A stretch of 64,000 nt of DNA from Oscillospiraceae bacterium (GTDB lineage Bacteria; Bacillota; Clostridia; Oscillospirales; Oscillospiraceae), in the NCBI GenBank assembly GCA_015067725.1, contig SVLX01000009.1, positions 1-64,000 on the forward strand, written 5' to 3'. Below, piece by piece: positions 53,652 to 63,162 of this stretch. Positions within the stretch are counted from its first letter, which is position 1. The number at the start of each line of letters is the position of its first letter. Below the pieces are notes generated by a model. That model was not told the DNA's origin and did no database searches. It worked only from the letters and a program-made list of their open reading frames with translations. A program made the position numbers and the translations under genes.

Positions 53652-54914
53652 ATGGCAAAACGCGACGATCAAAGCTTCCGTTGCTCGTTCTGTGGGAAGC
53701 GGGAGTCTCAGGTTCAGCGGATGATTTCCGGCCCGGGTGTCTATATCTGCGATGAATGTGTAAGGGTCTGTACGTCGCTTTTGGGAGATGAATTGTCGAT
53801 TCCGGAGATTGACACCAATCTTTACGCACCAGAAACTCTGCCTACCCCGGCAGAGATGAGGGACTATATGAATGGCTATATCGTTGGTCAGGAGGAAGCC
53901 AAGGTTACTCTGGCTGTGGCGGTATATAACCACTATAAGCGAATCTACTTCGGTGCGGACAGTGATGTGGAACTACAGAAGAGCAATGTGTTGCTCATTG
54001 GTCCCACCGGCTCAGGCAAGACCCTCTTTGCTCAGACTTTGGCAAAACAGCTCAATGTCCCCTTCGCCATCGCTGACGCCACCACATTGACTGAGGCCGG
54101 CTATGTGGGTGACGATGTGGAGAATATCCTCCTGCGCCTTTTGCAGGCGGCTGACTTCGATGTGGAGCTGGCGGAACAGGGCATTATATACATCGACGAG
54201 ATGGACAAGATTGCCCGCAAGAGTGAGAATACCTCCATCACCCGGGATGTTTCCGGTGAGGGCGTTCAGCAAGCGCTTTTGAAGATTTTGGAAGGTACAG
54301 TAGCCAGTGTTCCTCCCCAGGGTGGTCGTAAGCATCCCCAGCAGGAGATGATTTCTATTGATACCTCCAATATCCTGTTTATTTGTGGCGGTGCGTTCGA
54401 TGGTCTGGATAAGATTATCGAGTCCCGGGTTAATCGATCCGCCATCGGCTTTGATGCTCCCGTTCGGGGAAAATCCAACCGGGATGTGGGTGCTTTGCTG
54501 GCTCAGGTTCAGCCTCATGATTTGTTGAAGTTCGGTATCATTCCGGAGTTGGTCGGTCGACTGCCGGTTATAACCGCCTTGCGGGATCTGAGCAAAGCGG
54601 ATTTGATCCGCATCCTGACTGAGCCGAAGAATGCGCTGACCCGTCAGTACCAGAAACTGCTGGAAATGGACGGTGTAGAGCTGTACTTTGAGCCCGAGGC
54701 GTTGGATGTTATTGCAGAACAGGCGCAGGAGCGCAAGATTGGGGCTCGCGGTCTGCGTGCGGTGATGGAGAAAATCATGACCGGAATCATGTTCGACCTA
54801 CCCTCGGATCTGTCGATCCAGAAGGTAACCATTACTGCAGACTGCGCACGAGGTGGACAAGCCACTATTCAGCGGAATCCCGCGTCTCCCCGCCAGAAGT
54901 GTCGGGTACACTGA
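53652..54914 (+). CDS. clpX: ATP-dependent Clp protease ATP-binding subunit ClpX
   Basis: The 420-aa AAA+ unfoldase begins with a zinc domain (C11, C14, C33, C36). Walker A GPTGSGKT is near 120, Walker [11 protein letters not shown] near 180, and the substrate pore loop GYVGDD near 155. A ClpP-docking IGF-like tripeptide is not clear at its usual place after the sensor region; SAIGFDAP near 262 carries IGF and is the likely loop. Overall normal length. It partners the ClpP encoded just upstream. Confidence 0.97.
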   Translation: MAKRDDQSFRCSFCGKRESQVQRMISGPGVYICDECVRVCTSLLGDELSIPEIDTNLYAPETLPTPAEMRDYMNGYIVGQEEAKVTLAVAVYNHYKRIYFGADSDVELQKSNVLLIGPTGSGKTLFAQTLAKQLNVPFAIADATTLTEAGYVGDDVENILLRLLQAADFDVELAEQGIIYIDEMDKIARKSENTSITRDVSGEGVQQALLKILEGTVASVPPQGGRKHPQQEMISIDTSNILFICGGAFDGLDKIIESRVNRSAIGFDAPVRGKSNRDVGALLAQVQPHDLLKFGIIPELVGRLPVITALRDLSKADLIRILTEPKNALTRQYQKLLEMDGVELYFEPEALDVIAEQAQERKIGARGLRAVMEKIMTGIMFDLPSDLSIQKVTITADCARGGQATIQRNPASPRQKCRVH

Positions 54915-54953
54915 ACACACTTTGGTAGCCTGACACCCAATATTGCTTATTCG

Positions 54954-54978
54954 GAGGGGGCAGGTATCCTGCTCCCTC
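54954..54978 (+). repeat. Hairpin between clpX and lon, without a clear U-tract
   Basis: GAGGGGGCAGG pairs with CCTGCTCCCTC (11 bp, one G-T pair, 3-nt loop). TGTTTCC follows, too poor in T for a confident terminator. It may attenuate read-through from clpX into lon. Confidence 0.55.
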
Positions 54979-55040
54979 TGTTTCCATAGGTGATTTTTTG
55001 TTCCGGTATACCCGATGCCGGTGGTAAAGGAGATGATTTC

Positions 55041-57458
55041 GTGAACGAGATCGTATATTTGGAGCGTGTTCCCGTTTTGGCGCTCCGTGGGCTGACCATT
55101 TTTCCCAAACAGCTTATTCACTTTGATGTGGGCAGAGACAAGTCTCTGAAGGCGCTGGAGATGGCCATGCGGGAGGATCAACGGGTTTTCCTTGTCCCGC
55201 AAAAGGATTTGACCGACGATGACCCTGCTGTGGAAAATCTGGACGACGTGGGTGTCGTGGGTCACATTAAGCAATTGCTAAAGGTTCAGGGTGACCTGGT
55301 CCGGGTGCTGGTATATGGCGAGTACCGTGCAACCATCACAAGCTGCATCCAGACTGAGCCCTGTATTGTGGCCCGGACGGAATCTGTGCTGGATTTGCCT
55401 TATGATATAACTTCTCCCAAGATTGAAGCCCATATGCGCGACGCCATGATGCTCTTTGATCGGTATCTGGATATGACCCAAAGACCGGCACAGGAGATTC
55501 AGCTTAAACTGCTGGCAACCCGGGATCCGGGGTATATGGCTGATACCATTGCCCAGTATGTAAACTTTGACTATCGGATTAAAGCAAATCTGCTGGCTGT
55601 CCGGCATCCGGTGAACCGGCTTCTGGAGTGCGTCCGATACTTGCGCCATGAGAATAAAGTGCTGGCATTGGAAGCCGAGATTCACGAGCGTACCCGGGAA
55701 CAGCTTGACCGAAACCAGCGGGAATACTATCTTCGGGAGCAAATGCGCACTATCCGCACAGAGTTGGGCGAAGATGATTCTGATGATGACATCATGGAAT
55801 ACAGAGCGAGGATTCACGATCTGAAACTGGAGGAATCCATTGACCAAAAGTTGCAAAAGGAATTGACTCGCCTGTCCAAGCAACCTTTTGGCTCAGCGGA
55901 GGGTGCGGTATTGCGCTCTTACCTGGATGCGGTTATTGCTTTGCCGTGGAATAAGCGTTCCAAAGAACGGGTGGATATTGCCGCAGCCCGGAAGATTCTG
56001 GATGCGGATCACTTTGGTTTGCAAAAGGTTAAAGAGCGCATTTTGGAGATTCTGGCCATTAAGCAGATGGCTCCGGAACTGCCCAGCCAGATTATTTGTT
56101 TGGTTGGCCCTCCCGGCGTGGGTAAGACCTCTATTGCATATTCTATCGCCCGTTGTCTGAATCGAAAGATGGCACGAATCGCTCTCGGTGGTATTCATGA
56201 CGAGGCGGAAATCCGGGGACACCGAAAGACCTATGTGGGCGCAATGCCTGGTCGAATTATGGCGGCAATCACACAGGCAGGAACAAGGAATCCCTTGCTT
56301 TTACTGGATGAAGTGGATAAACTGGGCTCTGATCATCGGGGCGACCCATCCTCTGCTTTGCTGGAGGTGCTCGATGGCGAGCAAAACAGTACCTATCGGG
56401 ATCATTATCTGGAAATCCCCTTTGATCTGAGTGAGTGCATGTTTATCACCACTGCCAATACAGTGGATACCATTCCCAGACCGCTGCTTGACCGTATGGA
56501 GGTCATCGAACTGAACTCCTACACCGATGAGGAGAAGCTGATGATTGCCAAAAATCACCTGCTTCCCAAACAGCGCAAGCGTCATGGTCTCAAAAAGACC
56601 CAGTTGAGCATTTCCGACGACTGCATCCGTGAAGTCATTACCTGCTATACCAGAGAGTCCGGTGTCCGCAATTTGGAGCGTCAGTTGGCGACCATCTGCC
56701 GGAAAGCTGACCGTAAGCTGATTGAAGATGAAACCATCAAGCGGGTTACCGTCAAGAGTACCAATCTGGAGGAGTTTTTGGGTGTTCGCCGCTATCTGCC
56801 GGATCGTCTGCCGGAATCCGATCCCGTGGGACTGGTGACCGGTTTGGCGTGGACTTCTGTAGGTGGCGAAACATTGGAAGTTGAAGTCAATGTGATGCAA
56901 GGCTCCGGCAAGCTGGAGCTGACCGGCAACCTGGGCGATGTGATGAAGGAGTCGGTTCATGCGGCCATGAGTTATATCCGCTCCAAGGCTGACTTGCTGG
57001 GGATTGATGCGGATTTCTATAAGACCAAGGACATTCATGTCCATTTCCCGGAGGGGGCTGTGCCGAAAGATGGTCCTTCTGCAGGGATTACGGTTTGTAC
57101 CGCTCTGGTTTCTGCGCTGACCGGTCGACCGGTGAGACGGGATGTGGCCATGACCGGTGAAATTTCCATCCGGGGCAGGGTGATGGCCATCGGCGGACTG
57201 AAAGAGAAGACGATGGCGGCACTCCGTCACGGCATTAAAACCGTGATTATTCCTGAAGCCAATCTTCGGGATTTGGAGGAAATTGACCAGACAGTACGCG
57301 CGGGGCTCAACTTTATTACTGCCAAGCAGGTGGATACGGTGCTGGATGTGGCGCTGATTCGGGAGCCCGTGATTCCGGAGTATCCGGTGATCGAGAGCCA
57401 GAAGGCTATGCCGGTCGGCCAAAATGTGCCGAAAACCCAGACTGAAATACGTCAGTAG
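55041..57458 (+). CDS. lon: ATP-dependent protease Lon (LonA)
   Basis: The 805-aa product has the N-terminal substrate domain ([20 protein letters not shown]), the AAA+ module with GPPGVGKTS near 363 and [20 protein letters not shown], and the protease domain with catalytic S680 in [10 protein letters not shown] and lysine K723 in GGLKEKT. It is normal LonA size. The start is a GTG 8 nt after AAGGAG; the frame is open upstream without a ribosome site. It is followed after 8 nt by ysxC, the usual clpX-lon-ysxC order. Confidence 0.97.
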   Translation: MNEIVYLERVPVLALRGLTIFPKQLIHFDVGRDKSLKALEMAMREDQRVFLVPQKDLTDDDPAVENLDDVGVVGHIKQLLKVQGDLVRVLVYGEYRATITSCIQTEPCIVARTESVLDLPYDITSPKIEAHMRDAMMLFDRYLDMTQRPAQEIQLKLLATRDPGYMADTIAQYVNFDYRIKANLLAVRHPVNRLLECVRYLRHENKVLALEAEIHERTREQLDRNQREYYLREQMRTIRTELGEDDSDDDIMEYRARIHDLKLEESIDQKLQKELTRLSKQPFGSAEGAVLRSYLDAVIALPWNKRSKERVDIAAARKILDADHFGLQKVKERILEILAIKQMAPELPSQIICLVGPPGVGKTSIAYSIARCLNRKMARIALGGIHDEAEIRGHRKTYVGAMPGRIMAAITQAGTRNPLLLLDEVDKLGSDHRGDPSSALLEVLDGEQNSTYRDHYLEIPFDLSECMFITTANTVDTIPRPLLDRMEVIELNSYTDEEKLMIAKNHLLPKQRKRHGLKKTQLSISDDCIREVITCYTRESGVRNLERQLATICRKADRKLIEDETIKRVTVKSTNLEEFLGVRRYLPDRLPESDPVGLVTGLAWTSVGGETLEVEVNVMQGSGKLELTGNLGDVMKESVHAAMSYIRSKADLLGIDADFYKTKDIHVHFPEGAVPKDGPSAGITVCTALVSALTGRPVRRDVAMTGEISIRGRVMAIGGLKEKTMAALRHGIKTVIIPEANLRDLEEIDQTVRAGLNFITAKQVDTVLDVALIREPVIPEYPVIESQKAMPVGQNVPKTQTEIRQ

Positions 57459-57466
57459 GTGAATAT

Positions 57467-58051
57467 ATGAACCTTCATCAAGTAGAATTTGTTCGCTCTG
57501 CGGCTCAGCCCAGAGATTTTATGACAGACAGTCTGCCTCAGATTGCCTTTGCCGGCAAGTCCAATGTGGGCAAATCCTCGGTCATCAACCGCATTTTGTT
57601 GCGAAAGAACTTCGCCCGGGTAGGTGAAGCTCCCGGCAAGACCATCCATGTCAATTACTTCTGTGTGGATAAGAAAGCCTATTTTGTTGACCTTCCCGGC
57701 TATGGCTATGCCAAAGTCCCTCAGTCGGAAAAAGAACGCTGGGCACGGCTTATGGAGAGTTTCTTTGACCAGGTCCCACTGGCCTTAGGCATTCTTATTG
57801 TGGATGCCCGGCACAACCCCACCAATAACGACTGCACCATGGCTCGCTGGTTCATGGATTCCGGTTGTCCCTTTGTGGTTGTGGCCAATAAGATGGACAA
57901 GCTGAAAAAGAGCGAGATTGCCGCCAATCTTGCGCAGATTCGTACCGATCTGGAGTTGCCTGAGGAGACGGTGTTGATTCCCTTCTCGGCAGAGAAGGGG
58001 ACTGGCCGAGATGAACTCCTTCGGGTGATTTTGAAGGCAGCAGAGGGCTAA
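57467..58051 (+). CDS. ysxC: Ribosome biogenesis GTPase YsxC/EngB
   Basis: The 194-aa GTPase has G1 GKSNVGKSSVINR near 30, G2 around PGKTIHVNYF, G3 DLPGYGYAKV, G4 NKMDKLK and G5 FSAEKGTG. It acts in 50S subunit assembly. IAFAGKSNVGKSS is the EngB-type context. It follows lon closely and is followed by a strong terminator that ends the tig-to-ysxC block. Confidence 0.96.
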   Translation: MNLHQVEFVRSAAQPRDFMTDSLPQIAFAGKSNVGKSSVINRILLRKNFARVGEAPGKTIHVNYFCVDKKAYFVDLPGYGYAKVPQSEKERWARLMESFFDQVPLALGILIVDARHNPTNNDCTMARWFMDSGCPFVVVANKMDKLKKSEIAANLAQIRTDLELPEETVLIPFSAEKGTGRDELLRVILKAAEG

Positions 58052-58063
58052 TGTTTGAGAAAT

Positions 58064-58107
58064 AGACCTGTTTTGGTGGGAATTCTGCCAAAATAGGTCT
58101 TTTCTTG
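58064..58107 (+). terminator. Intrinsic terminator of the tig-clpP-clpX-lon-ysxC block
   Basis: AGACCTGTTTTGG pairs with CCAAAATAGGTCT (13 bp, one G-T pair, 11-nt loop), then TTTTCTT. It begins 12 nt after the ysxC stop. Confidence 0.88.
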
Positions 58108-58125
58108 ACCTGCGTGAAAAAAACC

Positions 58126-58154
58126 TTGCAGAATTTGCGGGGACATGATAGAAT
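58126..58154 (+). promoter_or_regulatory. Sigma-A promoter of the M50-scpAB unit
   Basis: TTGCAG and TAGAAT are separated by 17 nt. The start site is expected near 58161, and AAGGAGCGGT is the ribosome site of the first gene. Confidence 0.78.
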
Positions 58155-58195
58155 AAACAAAGGTATATCTGTCGATAGTGTTAAGGAGCGGTATC

Positions 58196-58891
58196 ATGAG
58201 CGGTTTTTCTCAATGGTTGCAGCAACTGAATTTTGGTAATACGGCGGAGCTGTTGATTACGGCTTTGGCAGCCATGTTTTGTATCACCGTCCACGAGGTG
58301 AGCCACGGCTATGCGGCTTACCGGCTTGGTGACCCTACAGCAAAGAGGATGGGGCGGCTCACCCTGAACCCCATTAAGCACATGGATATTGCCGGACTTA
58401 TTTCCATGGCCATTCTTGGTTTTGGCTGGGCAAAGCCTGTACCGGTGAACTTCGGAAACTTGAAGCATTACCGCAGAGATACCATCATTGTCACTTTGGC
58501 TGGTCCGGTGTCCAATATTCTCCTGACTATTGTGTTTTTGACGGCTTACTATGCGCTCCTTACGCTGTATATACTCACAGACTTGCCGGAATGGATACAG
58601 TATGTCTTGCTGTTCTTCGGCTATGGCTACCGGCTCAATGCTGCGCTTGCCATGTTTAATCTGTTGCCAATTCCACCCCTCGATGGGTCTAAGGTGATTC
58701 TGGCCTTCCTGCCGGAGAAGTGGTATTGGTGGCTTTTGCGACATGAGCGCTATGGGTTTCTTGCTTTGGCGCTGCTCCTTATTTTGGGCGTGCTGGATGG
58801 ACCACTGAGTTTCCTTCGCGGTGGATTGCTCTCTCTGATTGACCCCATTTGTCGCTGGCCGATTGCGCTAATCTCTAGTTTGATTGGATAG
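58196..58891 (+). CDS. Site-2-protease-like membrane metalloprotease (M50 family)
   Basis: The 231-aa product has about five membrane helices. HEVSH (residues 33-37) is the HExxH zinc site and NLLPIPPLDGSKV provides the third ligand region. It lacks a PDZ domain and matches the small rhomboid-like/YwhC-type M50 group found next to scpA in Bacillota. Family members cut within membranes, but no substrate is known for this group. The ATG after AAGGAG is preferred over an upstream GTG. Confidence 0.9.
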   Translation: MSGFSQWLQQLNFGNTAELLITALAAMFCITVHEVSHGYAAYRLGDPTAKRMGRLTLNPIKHMDIAGLISMAILGFGWAKPVPVNFGNLKHYRRDTIIVTLAGPVSNILLTIVFLTAYYALLTLYILTDLPEWIQYVLLFFGYGYRLNAALAMFNLLPIPPLDGSKVILAFLPEKWYWWLLRHERYGFLALALLLILGVLDGPLSFLRGGLLSLIDPICRWPIALISSLIG

Positions 58892-58900
58892 GAGAATTCC

Positions 58901-59701
58901 ATGAATGAGCCCAGTTACCATCTGGAGGGTATCGTTAAAACCAAATCTCAGGAGATGGAGGATTTTAACGGCCCGCTGGATGTAATCTTGCTGCTGTTGA
59001 GCAAGAATAAAATTGAGATTGCGGATGTCTCCATCACCGCAATTTTGGAACAATACCTGGCCTATCTGGATGAGATGAAGCGGCTGGATATGGAGATTGC
59101 CAGTGAGTTTATTACCATGGCATCACACCTGATGTTGATCAAGACCAAGATGCTCCTCTCTGCCAGCGAACAGGCAGAGGCACAGAGCGAAATGGAACAG
59201 CTCCGCCAGTCCCTTTTGGAGCGTCAGCGGCAGGAATTGATGAGCCAGCTCCGTCAGGGTGTGACCTTCCTTGAAGGGAGAAACGAGATTGGCAGAGGAC
59301 TATTCACCAAAGGTCCTGAACCGCTGAAGCGGGAACGGGAATATCAGTATCAGCATGAGCCGATGGATATGCTTCGTGCGCTGGTTGATATGACCGAGCG
59401 TAACCGCAGGCAGTTGCCGCCCCCTGCCAGTAGTTTTAAGGGCATTGTGGGTAGAGAGCCATTCCCGGTGGGGAAGAAAGCCCGGGAGATTATCCGGCGG
59501 TTGGTGCTCTATGGCATTATGCGATGGAAGCGGCTTTTCCGGGGCTGTCGCAGCCGGACGGAGATTGTGGCTACTTTTTTGGCAGTACTGGAGCTGTGCA
59601 GAAATGAAGCAATTTTGATTCGCGATGACGGCACCGGGGATAATCCGGAGCTGGAGTTGGTGAAAACTGAAGAAGAAGCACTGGGGAAGGAGGTCAGTTG
59701 A
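58901..59701 (+). CDS. scpA: Segregation and condensation protein A
   Basis: ScpA is the kleisin that bridges the SMC heads and binds ScpB. The 266-aa product starts with the segment DFNGPLDVILLLLSKNKIEI typical of kleisins, continues with ASHLMLIKTKMLL and ends in the C-terminal winged-helix region. It overlaps scpB by one base (TGATG), the usual coupling. Confidence 0.94.
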   Translation: MNEPSYHLEGIVKTKSQEMEDFNGPLDVILLLLSKNKIEIADVSITAILEQYLAYLDEMKRLDMEIASEFITMASHLMLIKTKMLLSASEQAEAQSEMEQLRQSLLERQRQELMSQLRQGVTFLEGRNEIGRGLFTKGPEPLKREREYQYQHEPMDMLRALVDMTERNRRQLPPPASSFKGIVGREPFPVGKKAREIIRRLVLYGIMRWKRLFRGCRSRTEIVATFLAVLELCRNEAILIRDDGTGDNPELELVKTEEEALGKEVS

Positions 59702-60279
59702 TGGAACCTGAAGAACTGCAAAGAGCGGTAGAGGCGATTCTGTTTGCTGCCGGTGAGCCGGTTGAACTGAAGCGGCTGTGTGCAGCCATTGGTGCTGACC
59801 CCGATGAGGTGCGCCGGGCAACGGAGCGGCTTATGGATCATCTTGCTTTTGAGCGGCGGGGTGTCCGGGTTGTGCGGCTGGGGGATGCCTATCAGATGTG
59901 TTCTGCCGGTGAAATGGGGGATATCGTGGCAAAGGCACTGGAAACCAGAAAGCCACCCAAGCTGTCCTCATCTCAGTTGGAAACCCTGACGATTATTGCT
60001 TACTATCAGCCGGCAACGAAGGCTCTGGTAGAGCAGATTCGTGGCGTAGACAGCGCCTATTCCGTTACAGCATTGCTGAACAAGAAATTGATAGAAGAAT
60101 GTGGCAGACTGAATGTACCGGGCAGACCCATTCAGTACCGGACTACCCCGGGCTTTCTCAGGGTGTTTGGACTCAAATCTTTGGAGGAACTGCCGGAGTT
60201 GGAACTTATGGACATCAAACCTCAGGAGCAGCTCACGGCTGAGGCACAAGTGCCGGAGCAACAGGAGATTCCCTTATGA
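59701..60279 (+). CDS. scpB: Segregation and condensation protein B
   Basis: The 192-aa product has two winged-helix domains. Family segments are AVEAILFAAGEPVEL near the start, LSSSQLETLTIIAYYQPATK, IRGVDSAYSVTALLNKKLIEE (core GVDS) and the C-terminal GRPIQYRTTPGFLRVFGLKS region. The ATG lies 7 nt after AGGAGG and overlaps the scpA stop. It forms the SMC-ScpAB condensin with scpA. Confidence 0.94.
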   Translation: MEPEELQRAVEAILFAAGEPVELKRLCAAIGADPDEVRRATERLMDHLAFERRGVRVVRLGDAYQMCSAGEMGDIVAKALETRKPPKLSSSQLETLTIIAYYQPATKALVEQIRGVDSAYSVTALLNKKLIEECGRLNVPGRPIQYRTTPGFLRVFGLKSLEELPELELMDIKPQEQLTAEAQVPEQQEIPL

Positions 60280-60902
60280 TTGCCCTGTATATCCTTCTGG
60301 GGGTGTTGGGCGTTATCCTTCTGGTGCTGATTCTGCCTATGGGCGTCAGACTGAACTACAGTGCCAATGGGCTGGCGCTGAAGCTGGTACTTGGACCCGT
60401 TCGTCTGACCCTGATTCCCCGGAAAAAAGGAAAAAAGAAGGAAAAAAAGCCGAAGAAGCCCAAAAAAACCAAGGAAAAGAAGCCAAAAGCCAACGCTTCA
60501 GCCTCCACAAAACAGCCGGAACAGAAGAAAGGTGGCAAACTTACCGGTTTGTTGCAGTATTTGCCGTTACTCTTTGAACTCATTGGACATTTCCGGCGGC
60601 GATTGTTGATGCGACATTTGGTCGTTCTGGTGGGTTTGGCTGGAGATGATCCCTGCGATTTAGCGCTTCTCTATGGAAAAGCCAGCGGCGCAGTGGGTGC
60701 GGCGATTCCCTTGCTTGAGCGAGCATTTCGCATCAGACGGCGGGATATTCAGATATTCTGTGATTTTTTGGCTGATGAGACAGAGGTCTATGTGGACCTG
60801 GAGGTTGTTGCCTGCCCCTTGAGATTGCTCACGGTCAGCCTGCGTTATGGCTGGAAATTTCTGAAAACCATGTGGAAACTAAATGCTGAAAAGGCGGTGT
60901 AA
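60276..60902 (+). CDS. DUF2953 family membrane protein
   Basis: The 208-aa product has one N-terminal membrane helix, then a very lysine-rich stretch (about residues 49-88, many KK and KP repeats) and a C-terminal DUF2953 domain with FRRRLLMRHLVVLVGLAGDD. The function is unknown; the family sits beside gerW/ytfJ in spore formers. It overlaps scpB by 4 nt. The lysine tract may bind anionic lipid or nucleic acid (inference). Confidence 0.83.
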   Translation: MIALYILLGVLGVILLVLILPMGVRLNYSANGLALKLVLGPVRLTLIPRKKGKKKEKKPKKPKKTKEKKPKANASASTKQPEQKKGGKLTGLLQYLPLLFELIGHFRRRLLMRHLVVLVGLAGDDPCDLALLYGKASGAVGAAIPLLERAFRIRRRDIQIFCDFLADETEVYVDLEVVACPLRLLTVSLRYGWKFLKTMWKLNAEKAV

Positions 60903-60906
60903 TATT

Positions 60907-61305
60907 ATGAGTCATCCTCTCCCCAATATGTTGGAATCTACCCTGCAGAAGGTCAGGGAAATGATCAATGTGGATTCTGTGGTCGGTACACCCATCACCA
61001 CACCGGAAGGGATTACGATTATCCCGGTGTGCAAGGTCAGCTACGGCGTCGGCGGTGGCGGCAGTGATTTTCCCTCCAAGAATACGGCTCGTCCCGAGTA
61101 TCCCTTCGGCGGCGGAACCGGCGTGGGGGCAAAAATTACCCCCATTGCTTTCCTGGTGATTAACGGTCAGAATGTGCGGATGCTCCCTATTGCTACGCCT
61201 GCAAATACCACTACGGATCGTGTGGTGGAAATGGTGCCCGACGTGCTGGACCGGATTGCCGGTTTTGTCGACGCCCGAAAGGAAAAGCAATCCGCAGAGG
61301 GATAA
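60907..61305 (+). CDS. gerW: GerW/YtfJ family sporulation-type protein
   Basis: The 132-aa product has the family segments TPEGITIIPVCKVSYGVGGG and FGGGTGVGAKITPIAFLV. In Bacillus YtfJ is a spore inner-membrane-associated protein made under sporulation control and needed for normal germination. It lies between DUF2953 and a carboxypeptidase, a typical clostridial order. Its presence suggests a sporulation heritage, though it does not prove that this strain forms spores. Confidence 0.88.
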   Translation: MSHPLPNMLESTLQKVREMINVDSVVGTPITTPEGITIIPVCKVSYGVGGGGSDFPSKNTARPEYPFGGGTGVGAKITPIAFLVINGQNVRMLPIATPANTTTDRVVEMVPDVLDRIAGFVDARKEKQSAEG

Positions 61306-61344
61306 ACTTATATTACCGTGGGATACTAGCCCTGGTGATGAAAG

Positions 61345-62433
61345 ATGAGATGGTTTTTATTTCGTGCTGTTGGCTGGGTGCTGTGTCTTGTGCTGGTAAT
61401 GTCGGTAATACCGGTATCTTACGGGGCCCAGTCTTCCGCAAAATCCTGCGTTTTGATCGATGCGGATTCCGGACGTGTCCTCTATGAAAAGAATGCCGAT
61501 GACCGGAGTTTGATTGCCAGCACCACCAAGATTATGACGGCGCTGGTGGTCTGCCGGCAATGCAATGTGCTGGATCGGGTGGAGATTATGCCTGAGGCGG
61601 TGGGAATTGAAGGTTCTTCAATGTACCTGAGAGCAGGTGAAGTGCTGACGGTGCAGGATTTACTCTATGGTCTGATGTTGTGTTCCGGCAATGATGCGGC
61701 GGTGGCGTTGGCCATCTATTGCGGTGGCACTGTTGAGGGTTTTGTTCAGCTCATGAATGATGAGGCGCACAGACTGGGTCTTCTTAACACCCACTTTGAA
61801 AACCCCAATGGTTTGGACAATGAACACCATTACTCCACCGCCCGGGATTTGGCTAAGCTGACGGCCTTTGCCATGAAGAATCCTGTCTTCTGCAAGACGG
61901 TTTCCACTAAAAGTGTCCGGGTGGGAGAGAGACAGTTGACCAACCACAATAAGCTCCTGTGGCGTTATGAGGGGGCTGATGGGGTTAAAACCGGCTACAC
62001 TAAGGCCGCCGGTCGGATTCTGGTCTCCACGGCAAAGCGTGAGGGCAGACGACTCATTGCGGTCACCATCAACGACCCAGACGACTGGCGTGACCATGCT
62101 AACCTGCTGGATATGGGTTTTTCCCGGTACAAGCCGCAGGTTCTGGTTCATTCCGGTGCGACCGTGGGGTCGGTGGAGATTCTTTCGGGAAGTGCTGACC
62201 GGGCAGGACTCTTGGCTGGTGAAACCTTCCGCTTTCCTTTGGCTGAAGGAGAGAAGGTTACCCTGTCTTATTCCGGGTCTGGCTTTGTCTTCGCGCCGGT
62301 AAAGCAAGGGGAGTGTGCCGGTTTTGTCCATGTCTTTGTGGATGGCGTGGCGGTTGGACGGATTCCGGTTTGCTGGTCTGAGACAGTGGATGAAGCAAGT
62401 ATGCCGGAAAAGAAGCGGTTCTTCGGCCGCTGA
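61345..62433 (+). CDS. D-alanyl-D-alanine carboxypeptidase (DacF/DacB type)
   Basis: The 362-aa penicillin-binding protein trims the D-Ala of peptidoglycan stem peptides. Catalytic S59-x-x-K62 (STTK), SGN at 114-116 and KTG at 215-217 are all present. A signal peptide (about 1-28, cleavage near YGA) sends it outside, and a C-terminal beta domain follows. No membrane helix is seen at the C-terminus, unlike many DacA proteins. Next to gerW, it may be of the sporulation type. Forty nt separate it from gerW. Confidence 0.93.
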   Translation: MRWFLFRAVGWVLCLVLVMSVIPVSYGAQSSAKSCVLIDADSGRVLYEKNADDRSLIASTTKIMTALVVCRQCNVLDRVEIMPEAVGIEGSSMYLRAGEVLTVQDLLYGLMLCSGNDAAVALAIYCGGTVEGFVQLMNDEAHRLGLLNTHFENPNGLDNEHHYSTARDLAKLTAFAMKNPVFCKTVSTKSVRVGERQLTNHNKLLWRYEGADGVKTGYTKAAGRILVSTAKREGRRLIAVTINDPDDWRDHANLLDMGFSRYKPQVLVHSGATVGSVEILSGSADRAGLLAGETFRFPLAEGEKVTLSYSGSGFVFAPVKQGECAGFVHVFVDGVAVGRIPVCWSETVDEASMPEKKRFFGR

Positions 62434-62446
62434 GGTGGAGGAGAAC

Positions 62447-63160
62447 ATGAAAGAGCGACTGCAAAAAATCATATCTGCCCGGGGTGTCACCTCCCGCAGA
62501 CGCGCGGAGGAGTTGATTGCTGCCGGTGAGGTGCTGGTCAATGGCCAGGTGGCAATATTAGGACAGCAGGCAGACCCTGATATTGATGTAATTATGGTAT
62601 CCGGACAGGCATTGCCTGTCCGGAGTGAATTGGTTTATCTGATGCTCAATAAACCCCGGGGAATTGTGACCACCCTGAGCGATGAAAAGGGGAGAGACAA
62701 CGTGGCGCAGCTTGTGGCGGACTGTGGTCAGCGGGTATGGCCCATTGGTCGGCTGGACATGGATTCAGAGGGTCTTCTGCTTTTTACCAATGATGGCGCA
62801 TTCGGTCAGGCTGTTGCCCATCCCCGCGGGGAAGTGGAAAAGCGGTATCTGGTGTGGGTGCGAGGTTTTTCACCGGAAAAAGAGACCCTGCTGGGAAGGC
62901 GGGTGACTCTTGACGGATATACCATTGCCAAACCGGGTATCCGTGTGGTTCGTGCCCAGGGAGACAGAGCCCGGATCGAAGTTACCATTCATGAGGGCAG
63001 AAACCGGCAGGTGCGCAGAATGTGCGCTATGGCGGGGCTCAAGGTGATGAAACTGCTGCGGATTTCAGAAGGTGGCATTTCCTTGGGTAACCTTCCCCCC
63101 GGAAGTTGGCGTTACTTGACCCCCAATGAGATTCAAATCTTGCGCCAGGAAGGTAAATGA
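62447..63160 (+). CDS. rluB: Ribosomal large subunit pseudouridine synthase B (RluB family)
   Basis: The 237-aa product has an N-terminal S4 RNA-binding domain (SARGVTSRRRAEELIAAGEV), then the RsuA/RluB catalytic motif GRLDMDSEGLLLFTNDG with the active-site aspartate, and EGRNRQVRRM. It modifies 23S rRNA; RsuA-type specificity for 16S cannot be excluded. GGAGGAGAAC precedes the ATG. The stop overlaps or abuts the next gene. Confidence 0.92.
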   Translation: MKERLQKIISARGVTSRRRAEELIAAGEVLVNGQVAILGQQADPDIDVIMVSGQALPVRSELVYLMLNKPRGIVTTLSDEKGRDNVAQLVADCGQRVWPIGRLDMDSEGLLLFTNDGAFGQAVAHPRGEVEKRYLVWVRGFSPEKETLLGRRVTLDGYTIAKPGIRVVRAQGDRARIEVTIHEGRNRQVRRMCAMAGLKVMKLLRISEGGISLGNLPPGSWRYLTPNEIQILRQEGK

Positions 63161-63162
63161 CC

